DNA of 12,999 bases, taken from positions 1 through 12,999 of the forward strand of contig CAMPIY010000022.1 of the NCBI GenBank assembly GCA_946886645.1, given 5' to 3'. Shown here piece by piece: positions 1 through 6,605 of the stretch (position 1 is its first letter; every line of letters begins with the position of its first letter). Source of the DNA: an uncultured Sphingomonas sp. (lineage in GTDB: Bacteria > Pseudomonadota > Alphaproteobacteria > Sphingomonadales > Sphingomonadaceae). The position numbers were made by a program, and so were the translations under genes. Below the pieces are notes generated by a model that was not told the DNA's origin, ran no database searches, and saw nothing but the letters and a program-made list of their open reading frames with translations.

Positions 1-173
1 AGGAGTGGCTGGCCAAGAGCGGCCTGGAGCGCGGTCACGTCCGCTTTTATTCCGATCATGCCAGCGATGCGCCGGTGTTCGAATGGGCGGACGAAGCGGT
101 CGCCGTGAATCCTCACGACAAGCTGGCCCGCCTCGCGCAAAGTCGCGGTTGGCGGGTCGAGGACTGGGGCTAG
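1..173 (+). CDS. HAD-superfamily (HAD-IB-like) phosphatase, C-terminal end only
   Basis: Only the last 56 residues are visible; the first complete codon is at base 3 and the TAG stop is at 171-173. The segment contains FYSDHASDAP, which fits HAD motif IV (two metal-binding aspartates, S-D-x(3)-D, here residues 18 and 22 of the fragment). It is followed by AVAVNPHDKLARLAQSRGW, the usual tail of phosphoserine-phosphatase-like HAD-IB hydrolases (the 'AV-NP---L---A--RGW' pattern). Family knowledge: these cytosolic enzymes hydrolyse phosphomonoesters through an aspartyl-phosphate intermediate and need Mg2+. The nucleophile motif DxD lies outside the window, so the substrate cannot be judged; phosphoserine is possible but not shown. 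The gene converges on the PLP-enzyme gene to its right across a dyad-rich gap. Confidence 0.75.
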   Translation, partial: EWLAKSGLERGHVRFYSDHASDAPVFEWADEAVAVNPHDKLARLAQSRGWRVEDWG

Positions 174-188
174 ACTAGCTGAGTGCCG

Positions 189-211
189 CGGCGCGGAGTG
201 AATCCGCGCCG
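189..211. repeat. Strong inverted repeat (hairpin) in convergent gap
   Basis: A perfect 9-bp stem, CGGCGCGGA / TCCGCGCCG (189-197 with 203-211), encloses a 5-base loop. It lies 15 bases after the stop of the HAD gene and between two converging genes, so it would fold in either transcript. There is no T-run on either strand, so a classical intrinsic terminator is not shown. A bidirectional 3'-end stabiliser, a Rho-assisted stop or a REP-like element are alternatives. Confidence 0.55.
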
Positions 212-216
212 TCAGT

Positions 217-231
217 CCTCGCAGTGCGAGG
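217..231. repeat. Second short hairpin in the same gap
   Basis: CCTCGC-AGT-GCGAGG forms a 6-bp stem with a 3-base loop, five bases after the preceding hairpin. From here to 300 the sequence becomes a degenerate run of C/T-rich pentamer-like units (GCTCG CTTCG CTCCG, about 266-296) that ends at the stop codon of the minus-strand gene. The pair of closely spaced hairpins plus this tail resembles a dispersed intergenic repeat, but one copy cannot prove that. Confidence 0.4.
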
Positions 232-300
232 CTGGCCGCGGTTCGCCATCTCTCGACGGAATGACGCTCGCTTCGCTCCGCTCACGTTCCGCTCGGTGGC

Positions 301-1593
301 TCACACGGCGTTTAGCGCATTGTCGAAGTCGGCGATCAGGTCTTCCGCCTTCTCCACGCCGATCGAAATCCGCACCAGATTGTCGGTGATTCCTAGCGCC
401 GCCTTGCGCTCCTCGGGCACCGACAGATGCGTCATTGCCGCGGGTGCCGAGGCCAGCGTTTCCGTACCGCCGAGGCTGACCGCGAGGTTGGCGATCTTCA
501 AGGCGTCGAGGAAGGCGAAAGCCTCGCGCTCGCCGCCCTTGAGATAGAGCGAGAAGGTCGATCCTGCGCCGAGGCAATGGCGCTTGTAGATGTCCGCCTG
601 GCGCGAACCTTCTTCCAGAAAGCCAAGATATCCGACCGATTCCACCTTGGGGTGATCGCGCAGGAACTCGCACACTTTTTCGGCGCTCTCGCCCGCGCGC
701 GACATGCGCAGTTCCAGCGTTTCCAGGCTGCGGAGGAGCATCCAGGCGGTGTTGGGATCGCAGATGCCGCCCATCGGGTTGCGGATCAGGCGGACCTTGT
801 CGAGCACCGCCTTGCTTCCGACCAGCGCGCCGGCGACGAGGTCGCTGTGCCCGCCGACATATTTGGTCAGGCTGTAGACCGAGACATCGGCACCCTGCGC
901 CAGCGGCTTGGCCCACAGTGGGCCGAGGAAGGTATTGTCGATCGCGATCGGCGGCAGTTCGCCGTCAAAGGCCGCGCCGCGAGCAGCGTGCACCGCCTCG
1001 ACGTCAACCAGCGCATTGGTCGGGTTGGCCGGGCTTTCGAGGTAGATCATCGCCACCTTGCCGCCCTTCTCGGCGGCCATCGCCCTGGCCTTGGCCATGA
1101 CCTCGTCCAACTCCTCGCGCGAAGCCCCCGCCGGGAAATCGACATAGCCGACGCCGAAGCGGGCCATGATCTTGTCGATGACGCTTTCAGTCGCCGCGTA
1201 GAGCGGGCCGGAGTGGACGATCACGTCGTTTTGGCTGGCAAGCGCCAGCACGAGACAGGAGATGGCGGTCATGCCGCTGGAGAAGCTGAGCGCCGCCTCG
1301 GCGTCTTCCCAAACGGCAAGCCGATCCTCGAGGATTTCCTGGTTCGGCCCGTTGAAACGCGAATAGACCAGGCCCTCGGCCTTGCCCGAGCCGTCGCTCT
1401 TGCCGGTAATGCCCTCGAAGAAGCGCTTCCCCTCGGCCGCGTTCTGGAAAACGAAGGTCGAGGTGAGGAAGATCGGCGGCTTGAGGCTGCCTTCCGACAG
1501 CGCCGGGTCAAAGCCGTGGCCCATCATCAGGGTCGCGGGGTCGAGCTGGTGGTTGCCGATATAGCGCTCGGGATTCTTGGGGGCACGGGTCAT
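301..1593 (-). CDS. Cystathionine gamma-synthase-family PLP enzyme (Cys/Met metabolism)
   Basis: This 430-residue fold-type I PLP enzyme belongs to the trans-sulfuration family. Visible signatures are YSRFNGPN (77-84, phosphate-contacting Tyr/Arg of the neighbouring subunit), SSGMTA (105-110), AIDNTF with the PLP-pyridine aspartate D219, SLTKYVGGHSD with the Schiff-base lysine K244, and SLGGTETL (373-380) with R408 for the substrate carboxylate. The expected activity is gamma-replacement or gamma-elimination on homoserine esters, cystathionine or methionine in the cytosol. The usual YGGT loop reads YAAT (132-135), and the cysteine marking methionine gamma-lyase is alanine, so that lyase is unlikely. 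I chose ATG at 1593 because GAGG sits 8 bases upstream and homology begins there; the open frame continues upstream but into pgeF. The exact substrate is not determined, so no symbol is given. Confidence 0.9.
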   Translation of the reverse strand: MTRAPKNPERYIGNHQLDPATLMMGHGFDPALSEGSLKPPIFLTSTFVFQNAAEGKRFFEGITGKSDGSGKAEGLVYSRFNGPNQEILEDRLAVWEDAEAALSFSSGMTAISCLVLALASQNDVIVHSGPLYAATESVIDKIMARFGVGYVDFPAGASREELDEVMAKARAMAAEKGGKVAMIYLESPANPTNALVDVEAVHAARGAAFDGELPPIAIDNTFLGPLWAKPLAQGADVSVYSLTKYVGGHSDLVAGALVGSKAVLDKVRLIRNPMGGICDPNTAWMLLRSLETLELRMSRAGESAEKVCEFLRDHPKVESVGYLGFLEEGSRQADIYKRHCLGAGSTFSLYLKGGEREAFAFLDALKIANLAVSLGGTETLASAPAAMTHLSVPEERKAALGITDNLVRISIGVEKAEDLIADFDNALNAV

Positions 1594-1615
1594 CTTCTGG
1601 TCCTCGAACCTTCTC

Positions 1616-1635
1616 GCTCCCAGGAAGGCGGGAGC
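1616..1635 (-). repeat. Hairpin in the leader of the PLP-enzyme gene
   Basis: GCTCCC / GGGAGC (6 bp, 8-base loop) lies about 22 bases upstream of the start codon and just ahead of the GAGG ribosome-binding site. If transcribed, it would fold in the 5' leader. No known methionine or SAM riboswitch consensus is evident by eye, so a regulatory role is only a possibility. Confidence 0.35.
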
Positions 1636-1662
1636 CGATGGCGAGGAAGCCGGGGCGTTTAT

Positions 1663-1683
1663 CGTCCTAACCTCCGCAGGACG
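1663..1683 (-). repeat. Hairpin between pgeF and the PLP-enzyme gene
   Basis: CGTCCT / AGGACG (6 bp, 9-base loop) sits 40 bases after the pgeF stop codon. It could mark the 3' end of the lgt-pgeF transcript or belong to the leader of the next gene. It has no T-tract, so intrinsic termination is not established. Confidence 0.3.
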
Positions 1684-1723
1684 CATTTCCGCCGGCTCGC
1701 CGGATGCGGGCCGATTACCGAAC

Positions 1724-2494
1724 TCAATCGGCGGTGGGAAGACCGATGATGCTGATCTGCCGCCCATAGGTAGGCTCGCCGCGATGGGTGGCGCGGCGGT
1801 AGCTGTAGAAGCGGTCCTCCAGCACGTAGGTGTCGAGCCCCGCCGCTTCGACGCGCCGGACTCCGGCGGCCGCGAGGCGGGCGACGACATAGGCTTCCAG
1901 ATCGAAATGCGACCGTCCGTTCGGGCCTTCTACGAGGAAGCGCTCATTGTCCGCATCTTCGTCGATCATCCGCTCGGCGAAGGCATGATCGACCTCATAC
2001 GAGGCTCGAGCGATGCAGGGGCCGACCGCTGCCGCGATACGCTCGACCTTGGCGCCGAGCGAAATCATCGCCGCGACCGCCTGATCGGTGACGCCGGCGG
2101 TTGCGCCTCGCCAGCCGGCGTGAACGGCACCCACGACGCCTGCATCGCTATCGGCAAGCAAGACCGGCGCACAATCGGCTGTCACCACGCCGAGGAGCAG
2201 GCCGGGCCGGTCGGTTACCAGCGCGTCGGCATGAGGCCGCTCTGCATAGGGCACCGCTTCGCGGACGATGATTGCGGTCGGTGAGTGGACTTGGTGCACG
2301 CTGGCGAGCGGTGCGCCCGGCAAGATGGCGTCGGCCGCCATGCGTCGGTTGGTTTCGACCGCCGCCGGATCGTCACCACTGCCCAGCCCGCAATTCAGGC
2401 CCGCGACATCGCTTTTGGAAACCCCGCCCGCGCGGGCGAAAAACCCATGTGGCACCCCGCCGAGCGTCGCAGCACGGACGATGTCGAGGCTCAC
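1724..2494 (-). CDS. pgeF: Peptidoglycan editing factor PgeF (YfiH / DUF152, multicopper-polyphenol-oxidase-like fold)
   Basis: This 256-residue protein matches the usual family length of about 240-260. Key motifs are SVHQVHS (65-71), TADCAP (105-110) and VHAGWRGATAGV (124-135). H70, C108 and H125 form the family's metal/catalytic triad, and VGPCI (157-161) is also present. Family knowledge: E. coli YfiH removes L-serine misincorporated in place of L-alanine in UDP-MurNAc precursors. The older name 'polyphenol oxidase/laccase' comes from its activity on phenols, and purine-nucleoside activities are reported for relatives. The start is GTG at 2494, chosen because it overlaps the upstream TGA as GTGA, a translational-coupling arrangement; the longer open frame upstream lies inside the GNAT gene. 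It is the last gene of the lgt operon. Confidence 0.94.
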   Translation of the reverse strand: MSLDIVRAATLGGVPHGFFARAGGVSKSDVAGLNCGLGSGDDPAAVETNRRMAADAILPGAPLASVHQVHSPTAIIVREAVPYAERPHADALVTDRPGLLLGVVTADCAPVLLADSDAGVVGAVHAGWRGATAGVTDQAVAAMISLGAKVERIAAAVGPCIARASYEVDHAFAERMIDEDADNERFLVEGPNGRSHFDLEAYVVARLAAAGVRRVEAAGLDTYVLEDRFYSYRRATHRGEPTYGRQISIIGLPTAD

Positions 2495-3000
2495 AGCTTC
2501 AGCCGCATCACGATGTCGTCGTCGGCATGATTGCCGACCATGAAATGGTAGGTCCCTTCGGCCTCGAAGCCGAGTTTCTCGTAAAAGCGCCGCGCGCGAT
2601 GATTCTCGGTGAAGACCGACAGGTAAAGATGATCGGCCCGGCGGTCGCGCGCGCCCTCGATCACCCAATCAATGAGCGTGTGGGCGACGCCTTGGCCCTT
2701 CATCTCCTCGACGACGTAAAGCTGGCGAAGCTCGGCTGCTTCCCCGCGAGGCTCGAAGGGCAGGTGCGGCGGTCCCAGCTTGGCATAGCCGACCATCTTG
2801 CCTTCTTTTTCGGCCACACGGACCGCAAAGGCGGAGTCGGTAAGCTCCTTTTCCCATGCTTCGATCGAATGATTCTTGAGGAAAACCGCCAGGTCGTCCG
2901 GCTGATAAAGATGACCGAAGGTATCGGTGAAGGTTGCCGCGCCGAGCTCGGCCAGTTCCGGTGCATCATCGATCGTCGCGTCGCGATATTCGACCGTCAT
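2491..3000 (-). CDS. GNAT-family N-acetyltransferase
   Basis: This 169-residue single-domain Gcn5-related acetyltransferase should transfer an acetyl group from acetyl-CoA to an amine on a small molecule or protein. The sequence opens with the typical YRDATIDDAPELAEL beta1-alpha1 segment. It has the acetyl-CoA pyrophosphate-binding loop within VVEEMKGQGVAHTLIDW (96-112; Q/R-x-x-G-x-G/A form, here KGQGVA). It ends with the motif B block LSVFTENHRARRFYEKLGF (127-145), in which Y140 is the likely general acid. The gene starts at ATG 3000 inside an ATGA overlap with the methyltransferase stop and ends in a GTGA overlap with pgeF, so it is certainly part of this operon. The substrate is unknown. 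Its position between the methyltransferase and pgeF is the variable part of an otherwise common lgt-methyltransferase-pgeF order. Confidence 0.92.
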   Translation of the reverse strand: MTVEYRDATIDDAPELAELGAATFTDTFGHLYQPDDLAVFLKNHSIEAWEKELTDSAFAVRVAEKEGKMVGYAKLGPPHLPFEPRGEAAELRQLYVVEEMKGQGVAHTLIDWVIEGARDRRADHLYLSVFTENHRARRFYEKLGFEAEGTYHFMVGNHADDDIVMRLKL

Positions 3001-3983
3001 GCTTCCAGCCCCGCCACCTCGGGCCAGTCCGGCGACCGTAATGCCATAACCTTGAACAAGCGCCCCATTTCTTCCTCGTCACACAGTCTTCGCCGAGCCC
3101 CCGCGATCTTCTCCGTATCCTGCGGATTCTTGGCCGCCAAGGCCATTGCGCGCGCGCCGATACCCAGCGTTTCCAGCCATGTCCCCTGACTGACGGTACG
3201 CGATACCGGAACCCCGATTTTGCGAGCCGCCCCGGCAAGCGCGGCGAAGTCGACGTGACTGGTCAAATCCTGCTCGCCAGGTTGCTCCAAGGGCAATGCA
3301 TAGGCGTGGCCACGCACCGCCTGCAGCGTGTCGCCGATGGCGCCGGGCCGGTCATGGCCATAGTCGATGATGATCGCAGCCCCGCCACGCACGTTGAGTT
3401 GCCTGGCGATCTCGGCTGCGACTTCCTCTCGCGCGGGCGACGTCTCGCGAACCTTCCCGTCGCGGTCGAAAGCAAAATGGCCGCCGATCCATTCGACTCT
3501 CCGTTCCAGGTCCCCGACGAACTGGCGCATAGGCAGGGCATCGAAGAATTCGTTGGCGACCAGCAAGAGAGGCCGTCCCGGGTGAAGCGTCAGCAGGCTT
3601 GCGTGGAATTTCGCTTCAGGCAGGAGCTTCGCCTGCGCCTCACGAAGGGTGTCGCTCGTTTCAACCAGGTGGACTTCGCCGCCAAAGCCTGCGCGGCGAA
3701 GCACTCGCAAGGCGTCATTCGCCAGCGTGCCCCGGCCCGGGCCAAGCTCGACGTAGATGGCGTTGTCCGGCTTGCCCGCGCGGATCCACACGTCCGCTAG
3801 CGCCGCGCCGACGATTTCGCCGAACATCTGGTGGATTTCCGGCGCGGTGGTGAAGTCTCCGCCCGCACCCAGCGGATCGCGGGTCGCGTAATAGTAAGCG
3901 TTGCAGGCCTCCATATAGGCCTCGACGCTGAGCGGCCCTTCGGCCTTGATCCGTTCGGCGAGCGCGCGGCCTAGCGGCGTCAC
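2997..3983 (-). CDS. NDUFAF7/MidA-like class I SAM-dependent methyltransferase (DUF185, COG1565)
   Basis: This 328-residue protein matches the mitochondrial complex I assembly factor family. Motifs in order are [15 protein letters not shown] (30-44), [12 protein letters not shown] (45-56), the SAM-binding loop ELGPGRGTL (79-87), ANEFFDALP (143-151), IIIDYGH (204-210) and DLTSHVDF (239-246). Family knowledge: NDUFAF7 dimethylates an arginine of the complex I NDUFS2 subunit. The bacterial homologues are presumed protein arginine methyltransferases, so a role with NuoD is inference. The start is GTG at 3983, fixed by a GTGA overlap with the lgt stop; an ATG farther upstream would run about 100 bases back into lgt. 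It is second in the operon, between lgt and the GNAT gene. Confidence 0.93.
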   Translation of the reverse strand: MTPLGRALAERIKAEGPLSVEAYMEACNAYYYATRDPLGAGGDFTTAPEIHQMFGEIVGAALADVWIRAGKPDNAIYVELGPGRGTLANDALRVLRRAGFGGEVHLVETSDTLREAQAKLLPEAKFHASLLTLHPGRPLLLVANEFFDALPMRQFVGDLERRVEWIGGHFAFDRDGKVRETSPAREEVAAEIARQLNVRGGAAIIIDYGHDRPGAIGDTLQAVRGHAYALPLEQPGEQDLTSHVDFAALAGAARKIGVPVSRTVSQGTWLETLGIGARAMALAAKNPQDTEKIAGARRRLCDEEEMGRLFKVMALRSPDWPEVAGLEA

Positions 3984-4870
3984 GCCACGCTCGCGGTCCC
4001 GGCCGTCGGCTCGATCCGCTCGCGCCGCCCCTTGGCGGTCGCCATCAGGTAGAGACCGCCCAGGATCATCGGCACCGTCAGCCACTGGCCCATGTGCAGC
4101 CCGGTCGCCTGGGCGAAGGCCGTCAGCTGGGCGTCGGGCTCACGGATGAACTCGATGCCGAAGCGGAAGACTCCGTAGAAGAGAATGAACGCGCCGACGA
4201 GCTTGCCAGGCTGGTATCGCGCCTGGGTCCGCCAGAAGAGGAACCACAGAATGGCGAACAGGACGAGGCCCTCAAGCCCCGCCTCGTAAAGCTGGCTCGG
4301 ATGGCGCGGCGGTCCAAGCACCGCTTGGCCATAAGCGCTCTCGACGAACCGGATTGCCCAGGGAACCGTCGTCGGCGCGCCCCATAGCTCACCATTCACG
4401 AAATTGGCGAGGCGGCCGAAGAACAGCCCGAACGGCACGCAGCAGGCGACGTAATCATGGATGCGAAGCCAGGGCAGCTTCTCTTTGCGCGCCAGATAGA
4501 GGATGCCGAGCGACGTGCCGATCACGCCGCCGTGGAAGCTCATGCCGCCATCCCACAGCTTCAAAATGTCGATCGGATTCTGGAGATAGTAGGGCAGGTT
4601 GTAAAACAGCACATAGCCGAGCCGCCCGCCGAAAATGATGCCCAGCGCGGCGTAGAAGACCAGGTCGTCGGCATGGCGGCGGGCCATCGGTGCGCCGGGC
4701 TGCTTGAGCAGCTTAAGCAAATACCAATAGCCGATGAAGATGCCGGCCAGATAGGCGAGGCTGTACCAACGGAGCTGGAAAAAGCCGAGGTCGAGCGCGA
4801 CCGGCGAGAGGTGCAGGTCGGTAAAGGCGATCGCGTTCGAAGTTGCGGCCGCCAACGCTAAAACACTCAT
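3980..4870 (-). CDS. lgt: Prolipoprotein diacylglyceryl transferase Lgt
   Basis: Lgt moves the diacylglyceryl group of phosphatidylglycerol onto the lipobox cysteine of prolipoproteins, the first step of lipoprotein maturation in the inner membrane. The 296-residue protein has about seven hydrophobic segments. It carries the Lgt signature [13 protein letters not shown] (152-164, with the essential Arg/Asn/Glu), MSFHGG (110-115, conserved His) and RHPSQLYEA (189-197, conserved Tyr). [12 protein letters not shown] (235-246) is also typical. ATG at 4870 is preceded by a purine-rich GGGGAAG ribosome-binding site. It is the first gene of a four-gene operon and diverges from the acyl-CoA synthetase gene, with a plausible sigma-70-type promoter in the gap. 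Confidence 0.97.
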   Translation of the reverse strand: MSVLALAAATSNAIAFTDLHLSPVALDLGFFQLRWYSLAYLAGIFIGYWYLLKLLKQPGAPMARRHADDLVFYAALGIIFGGRLGYVLFYNLPYYLQNPIDILKLWDGGMSFHGGVIGTSLGILYLARKEKLPWLRIHDYVACCVPFGLFFGRLANFVNGELWGAPTTVPWAIRFVESAYGQAVLGPPRHPSQLYEAGLEGLVLFAILWFLFWRTQARYQPGKLVGAFILFYGVFRFGIEFIREPDAQLTAFAQATGLHMGQWLTVPMILGGLYLMATAKGRRERIEPTAGTASVA

Positions 4871-4893
4871 GGGCTTCCCCTTGTCGTTGCCGC

Positions 4894-4922
4894 CTCATAG
4901 GGTGAGCTTCTGCAAAGGCCAA
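4894..4922 (-). promoter_or_regulatory. Candidate promoter of the lgt operon
   Basis: On the minus strand, TTGGCC (4922-4917) and TATGAG (4899-4894) are separated by 17 bases and lie 23 bases upstream of the lgt ATG. They match a sigma-70-type -35/-10 pair in 4 of 6 positions each. The -35 overlaps the ribosome-binding site of the divergent gene, so the two start regions share sequence. The call is by eye only. Confidence 0.35.
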
Positions 4923-4926
4923 GGAG
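4921..4926 (+). promoter_or_regulatory. Ribosome-binding site of the acyl-CoA synthetase gene
   Basis: AAGGAG lies six bases before ATG 4933 and is a near-ideal Shine-Dalgarno sequence, which supports that start. No convincing plus-strand promoter was found in the 62-base divergent gap; it may lie inside the start of lgt. Confidence 0.75.
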
Positions 4927-4932
4927 TGACGA

Positions 4933-6603
4933 ATGCCCCTGACGGACCTCGACCGGAAGTATGACGCGGTGCTCGCCGCCGTTACGGGAGAGGGTGGGCG
5001 GGTCATCCTGGAAAAGGACGACCAAGGCCGAGCCATCGTCGGCAATTTCCCGGCGACGCTTCCCCTGTTCTTCAAGACCTTCTGCGCGCTCAGCGCCAAT
5101 GTCGAGGCGGTGATAAGCGGCGAGGAGCGGCTGACCTTCGCCCAGCTCGACGAGATATCGGACCGGTTGGCGCACGGCCTCGTTGGGCGCGGAATCGCCA
5201 AGGGTGATCGCGTCGCCATCGCGATGCGCAACTGCCCCGCCTGGATTGTCAGTTACATGGCGGCGCTGAAAGCCGGCGCGGTTGCCACGCTGCTCAACGG
5301 CTGGTGGCAGCCCGACGAGCTTCAGCATGCGCTGGACCTTACCGAGCCGAAGCTGGTTCTGGCGGATGCCCCCCGCGCCAAGCGCATTGCGGACAGTTGC
5401 AGCAGCTGCGTGGTTGAGATGATCGAAATCGACAAGCCGGCGGAAGCAGCATTCGCGGGCCTGCTTGCAGATGTCGGTGGCGGCACTGTGCTCCCTGATA
5501 TCCGACCCGAAGACGATGCCACCATCCTGTTCACTTCGGGATCCACAGGGGAAGCGAAGGGCGCGGTGTCGACCCACCGCGCCGTGACCACAGGCGTCTA
5601 CGCCTATGCGACCAGCCTGATGGTGCTTCGCGGCATCCTGGAATCGGAAGGGAGGCCGCCCGCCAATCCTTTGAAGACCCTGGTCGTCGTCCCGCTGTTC
5701 CACGTCACCGGCGAAGTTCCGGTGATGCTCAACAGCTTCGTCATCTCGCGCGGGATGGTGCTGGTGCCCAAATGGGATGCGGGCGAGGCGCTTCGGCTGA
5801 TCGAGAAGGAGAAGATCACTTATTTCGTCGGCGTTCCGACGATGAGCCTGGAACTGATGAACCATCCGGATCGCGGCAACTACGACCTGTCGACGCTGAC
5901 CGACATCGCCGCCGGCGGTGCTCCGCGCCCCGTGTCGCACGTCGACCGCCTGCGCCAATCCTTTCCCAACTCGCAGCCCGCGCTCGGCTATGGCCTGACT
6001 GAGACTAACGCGGTCGGTTGCGGCAATTTCTGGGACAATTATGCCGCGAAGCCGGCCTCGACAGGCCGCGCCCAGGTGCCGTTCGTCGAAATCGCCATTT
6101 TGGGCCAAGAGGACAAGCATCTTCCCGCCAATGAGCGCGGCGAGATCGCCATCCGCTCCGCGGCGAACATCTCCGGCTATTGGCGGAACGATGCGGCCAC
6201 GAAGGCGGCCTTCACCGCGGACGGTTTCGTGCGGACCGGCGACATCGGATATCTCGACGAGGACGGATACCTGTTCATCGTCGACCGCAAGAAGGACATC
6301 ATCATTCGCGGCGGCGAGAATATTTCCGCGGCCGAAGTCGAGGCGGCCCTCTATGGCTGCGAAGGCGTCGCGGAAGCGGCGGTGTTCGGTGTCGCCGACG
6401 ACCGGTTGGGCGAAGTTCCGGTCGCAATCCTTTATCGGCGTGAAGGCAGCAGCCTGACGGAGGAGGACCTTCGCGAGTTCCTCGACGGGCGGCTGTCGGC
6501 GTTCAAGGTTCCGGCGAAAATGGTCTTTTCGGACACGCCACTGCCGCGGCTCGGCACCGGCAAGATCGACCGCCTGGTCCTCAAGCAGAAATACGCCGGC
6601 TGA
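4933..6603 (+). CDS. Class I adenylate-forming acyl-CoA synthetase (AMP-dependent CoA ligase)
   Basis: This 556-residue ANL-superfamily enzyme activates a carboxylic acid as acyl-AMP and then transfers it to CoA. Core motifs are complete: the P-loop-like ILFTSGSTGEAKG (198-210), LGYGLTETNA (351-360), FVRTGDIGYLDEDGYLFIVD (432-451) with D437 and R452 for ribose binding, the hinge/A8 region KKDIIIRGGENIS (453-465), and LPRLGTGKIDR (537-547) with the catalytic lysine K544. It has no carrier-protein domain, so it is a free-standing ligase. The overall look (long N-terminal domain, VPLFHVTG) suits medium- to long-chain fatty acids, but substrate choice cannot be read reliably. It leads a plus-strand operon and stops two bases before the IorB-like gene. 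Dicarboxylate or aromatic acids remain possible. Confidence 0.92.
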   Translation: MPLTDLDRKYDAVLAAVTGEGGRVILEKDDQGRAIVGNFPATLPLFFKTFCALSANVEAVISGEERLTFAQLDEISDRLAHGLVGRGIAKGDRVAIAMRNCPAWIVSYMAALKAGAVATLLNGWWQPDELQHALDLTEPKLVLADAPRAKRIADSCSSCVVEMIEIDKPAEAAFAGLLADVGGGTVLPDIRPEDDATILFTSGSTGEAKGAVSTHRAVTTGVYAYATSLMVLRGILESEGRPPANPLKTLVVVPLFHVTGEVPVMLNSFVISRGMVLVPKWDAGEALRLIEKEKITYFVGVPTMSLELMNHPDRGNYDLSTLTDIAAGGAPRPVSHVDRLRQSFPNSQPALGYGLTETNAVGCGNFWDNYAAKPASTGRAQVPFVEIAILGQEDKHLPANERGEIAIRSAANISGYWRNDAATKAAFTADGFVRTGDIGYLDEDGYLFIVDRKKDIIIRGGENISAAEVEAALYGCEGVAEAAVFGVADDRLGEVPVAILYRREGSSLTEEDLREFLDGRLSAFKVPAKMVFSDTPLPRLGTGKIDRLVLKQKYAG

Positions 6604-6605
6604 CC

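Noticed and set aside
1594..1723. SAM riboswitch upstream of the PLP-enzyme gene
   Set aside because: No SAM-I or SAM-II core consensus could be recognised; only short generic hairpins are seen.
427..1749. Long plus-strand open frame opposite the PLP-enzyme gene
   Set aside because: It is a shadow frame from high GC third-position bias; its translation lacks recognisable motifs while the opposite strand encodes a clear enzyme.
1594..1890. Upstream extension of the PLP enzyme (about 99 extra residues)
   Set aside because: It would overlap pgeF extensively, has no family similarity, and a good ribosome-binding site precedes ATG 1593.
2495..2668. Upstream ATG start for pgeF
   Set aside because: It would lie inside the GNAT gene; the GTG in the GTGA overlap begins exactly where PgeF-like sequence begins.
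4867..6120. Long minus-strand open frame opposite the acyl-CoA synthetase
   Set aside because: Antisense shadow of a gene with all ANL motifs; composition is His/Arg/Gly-rich with no domain signal.
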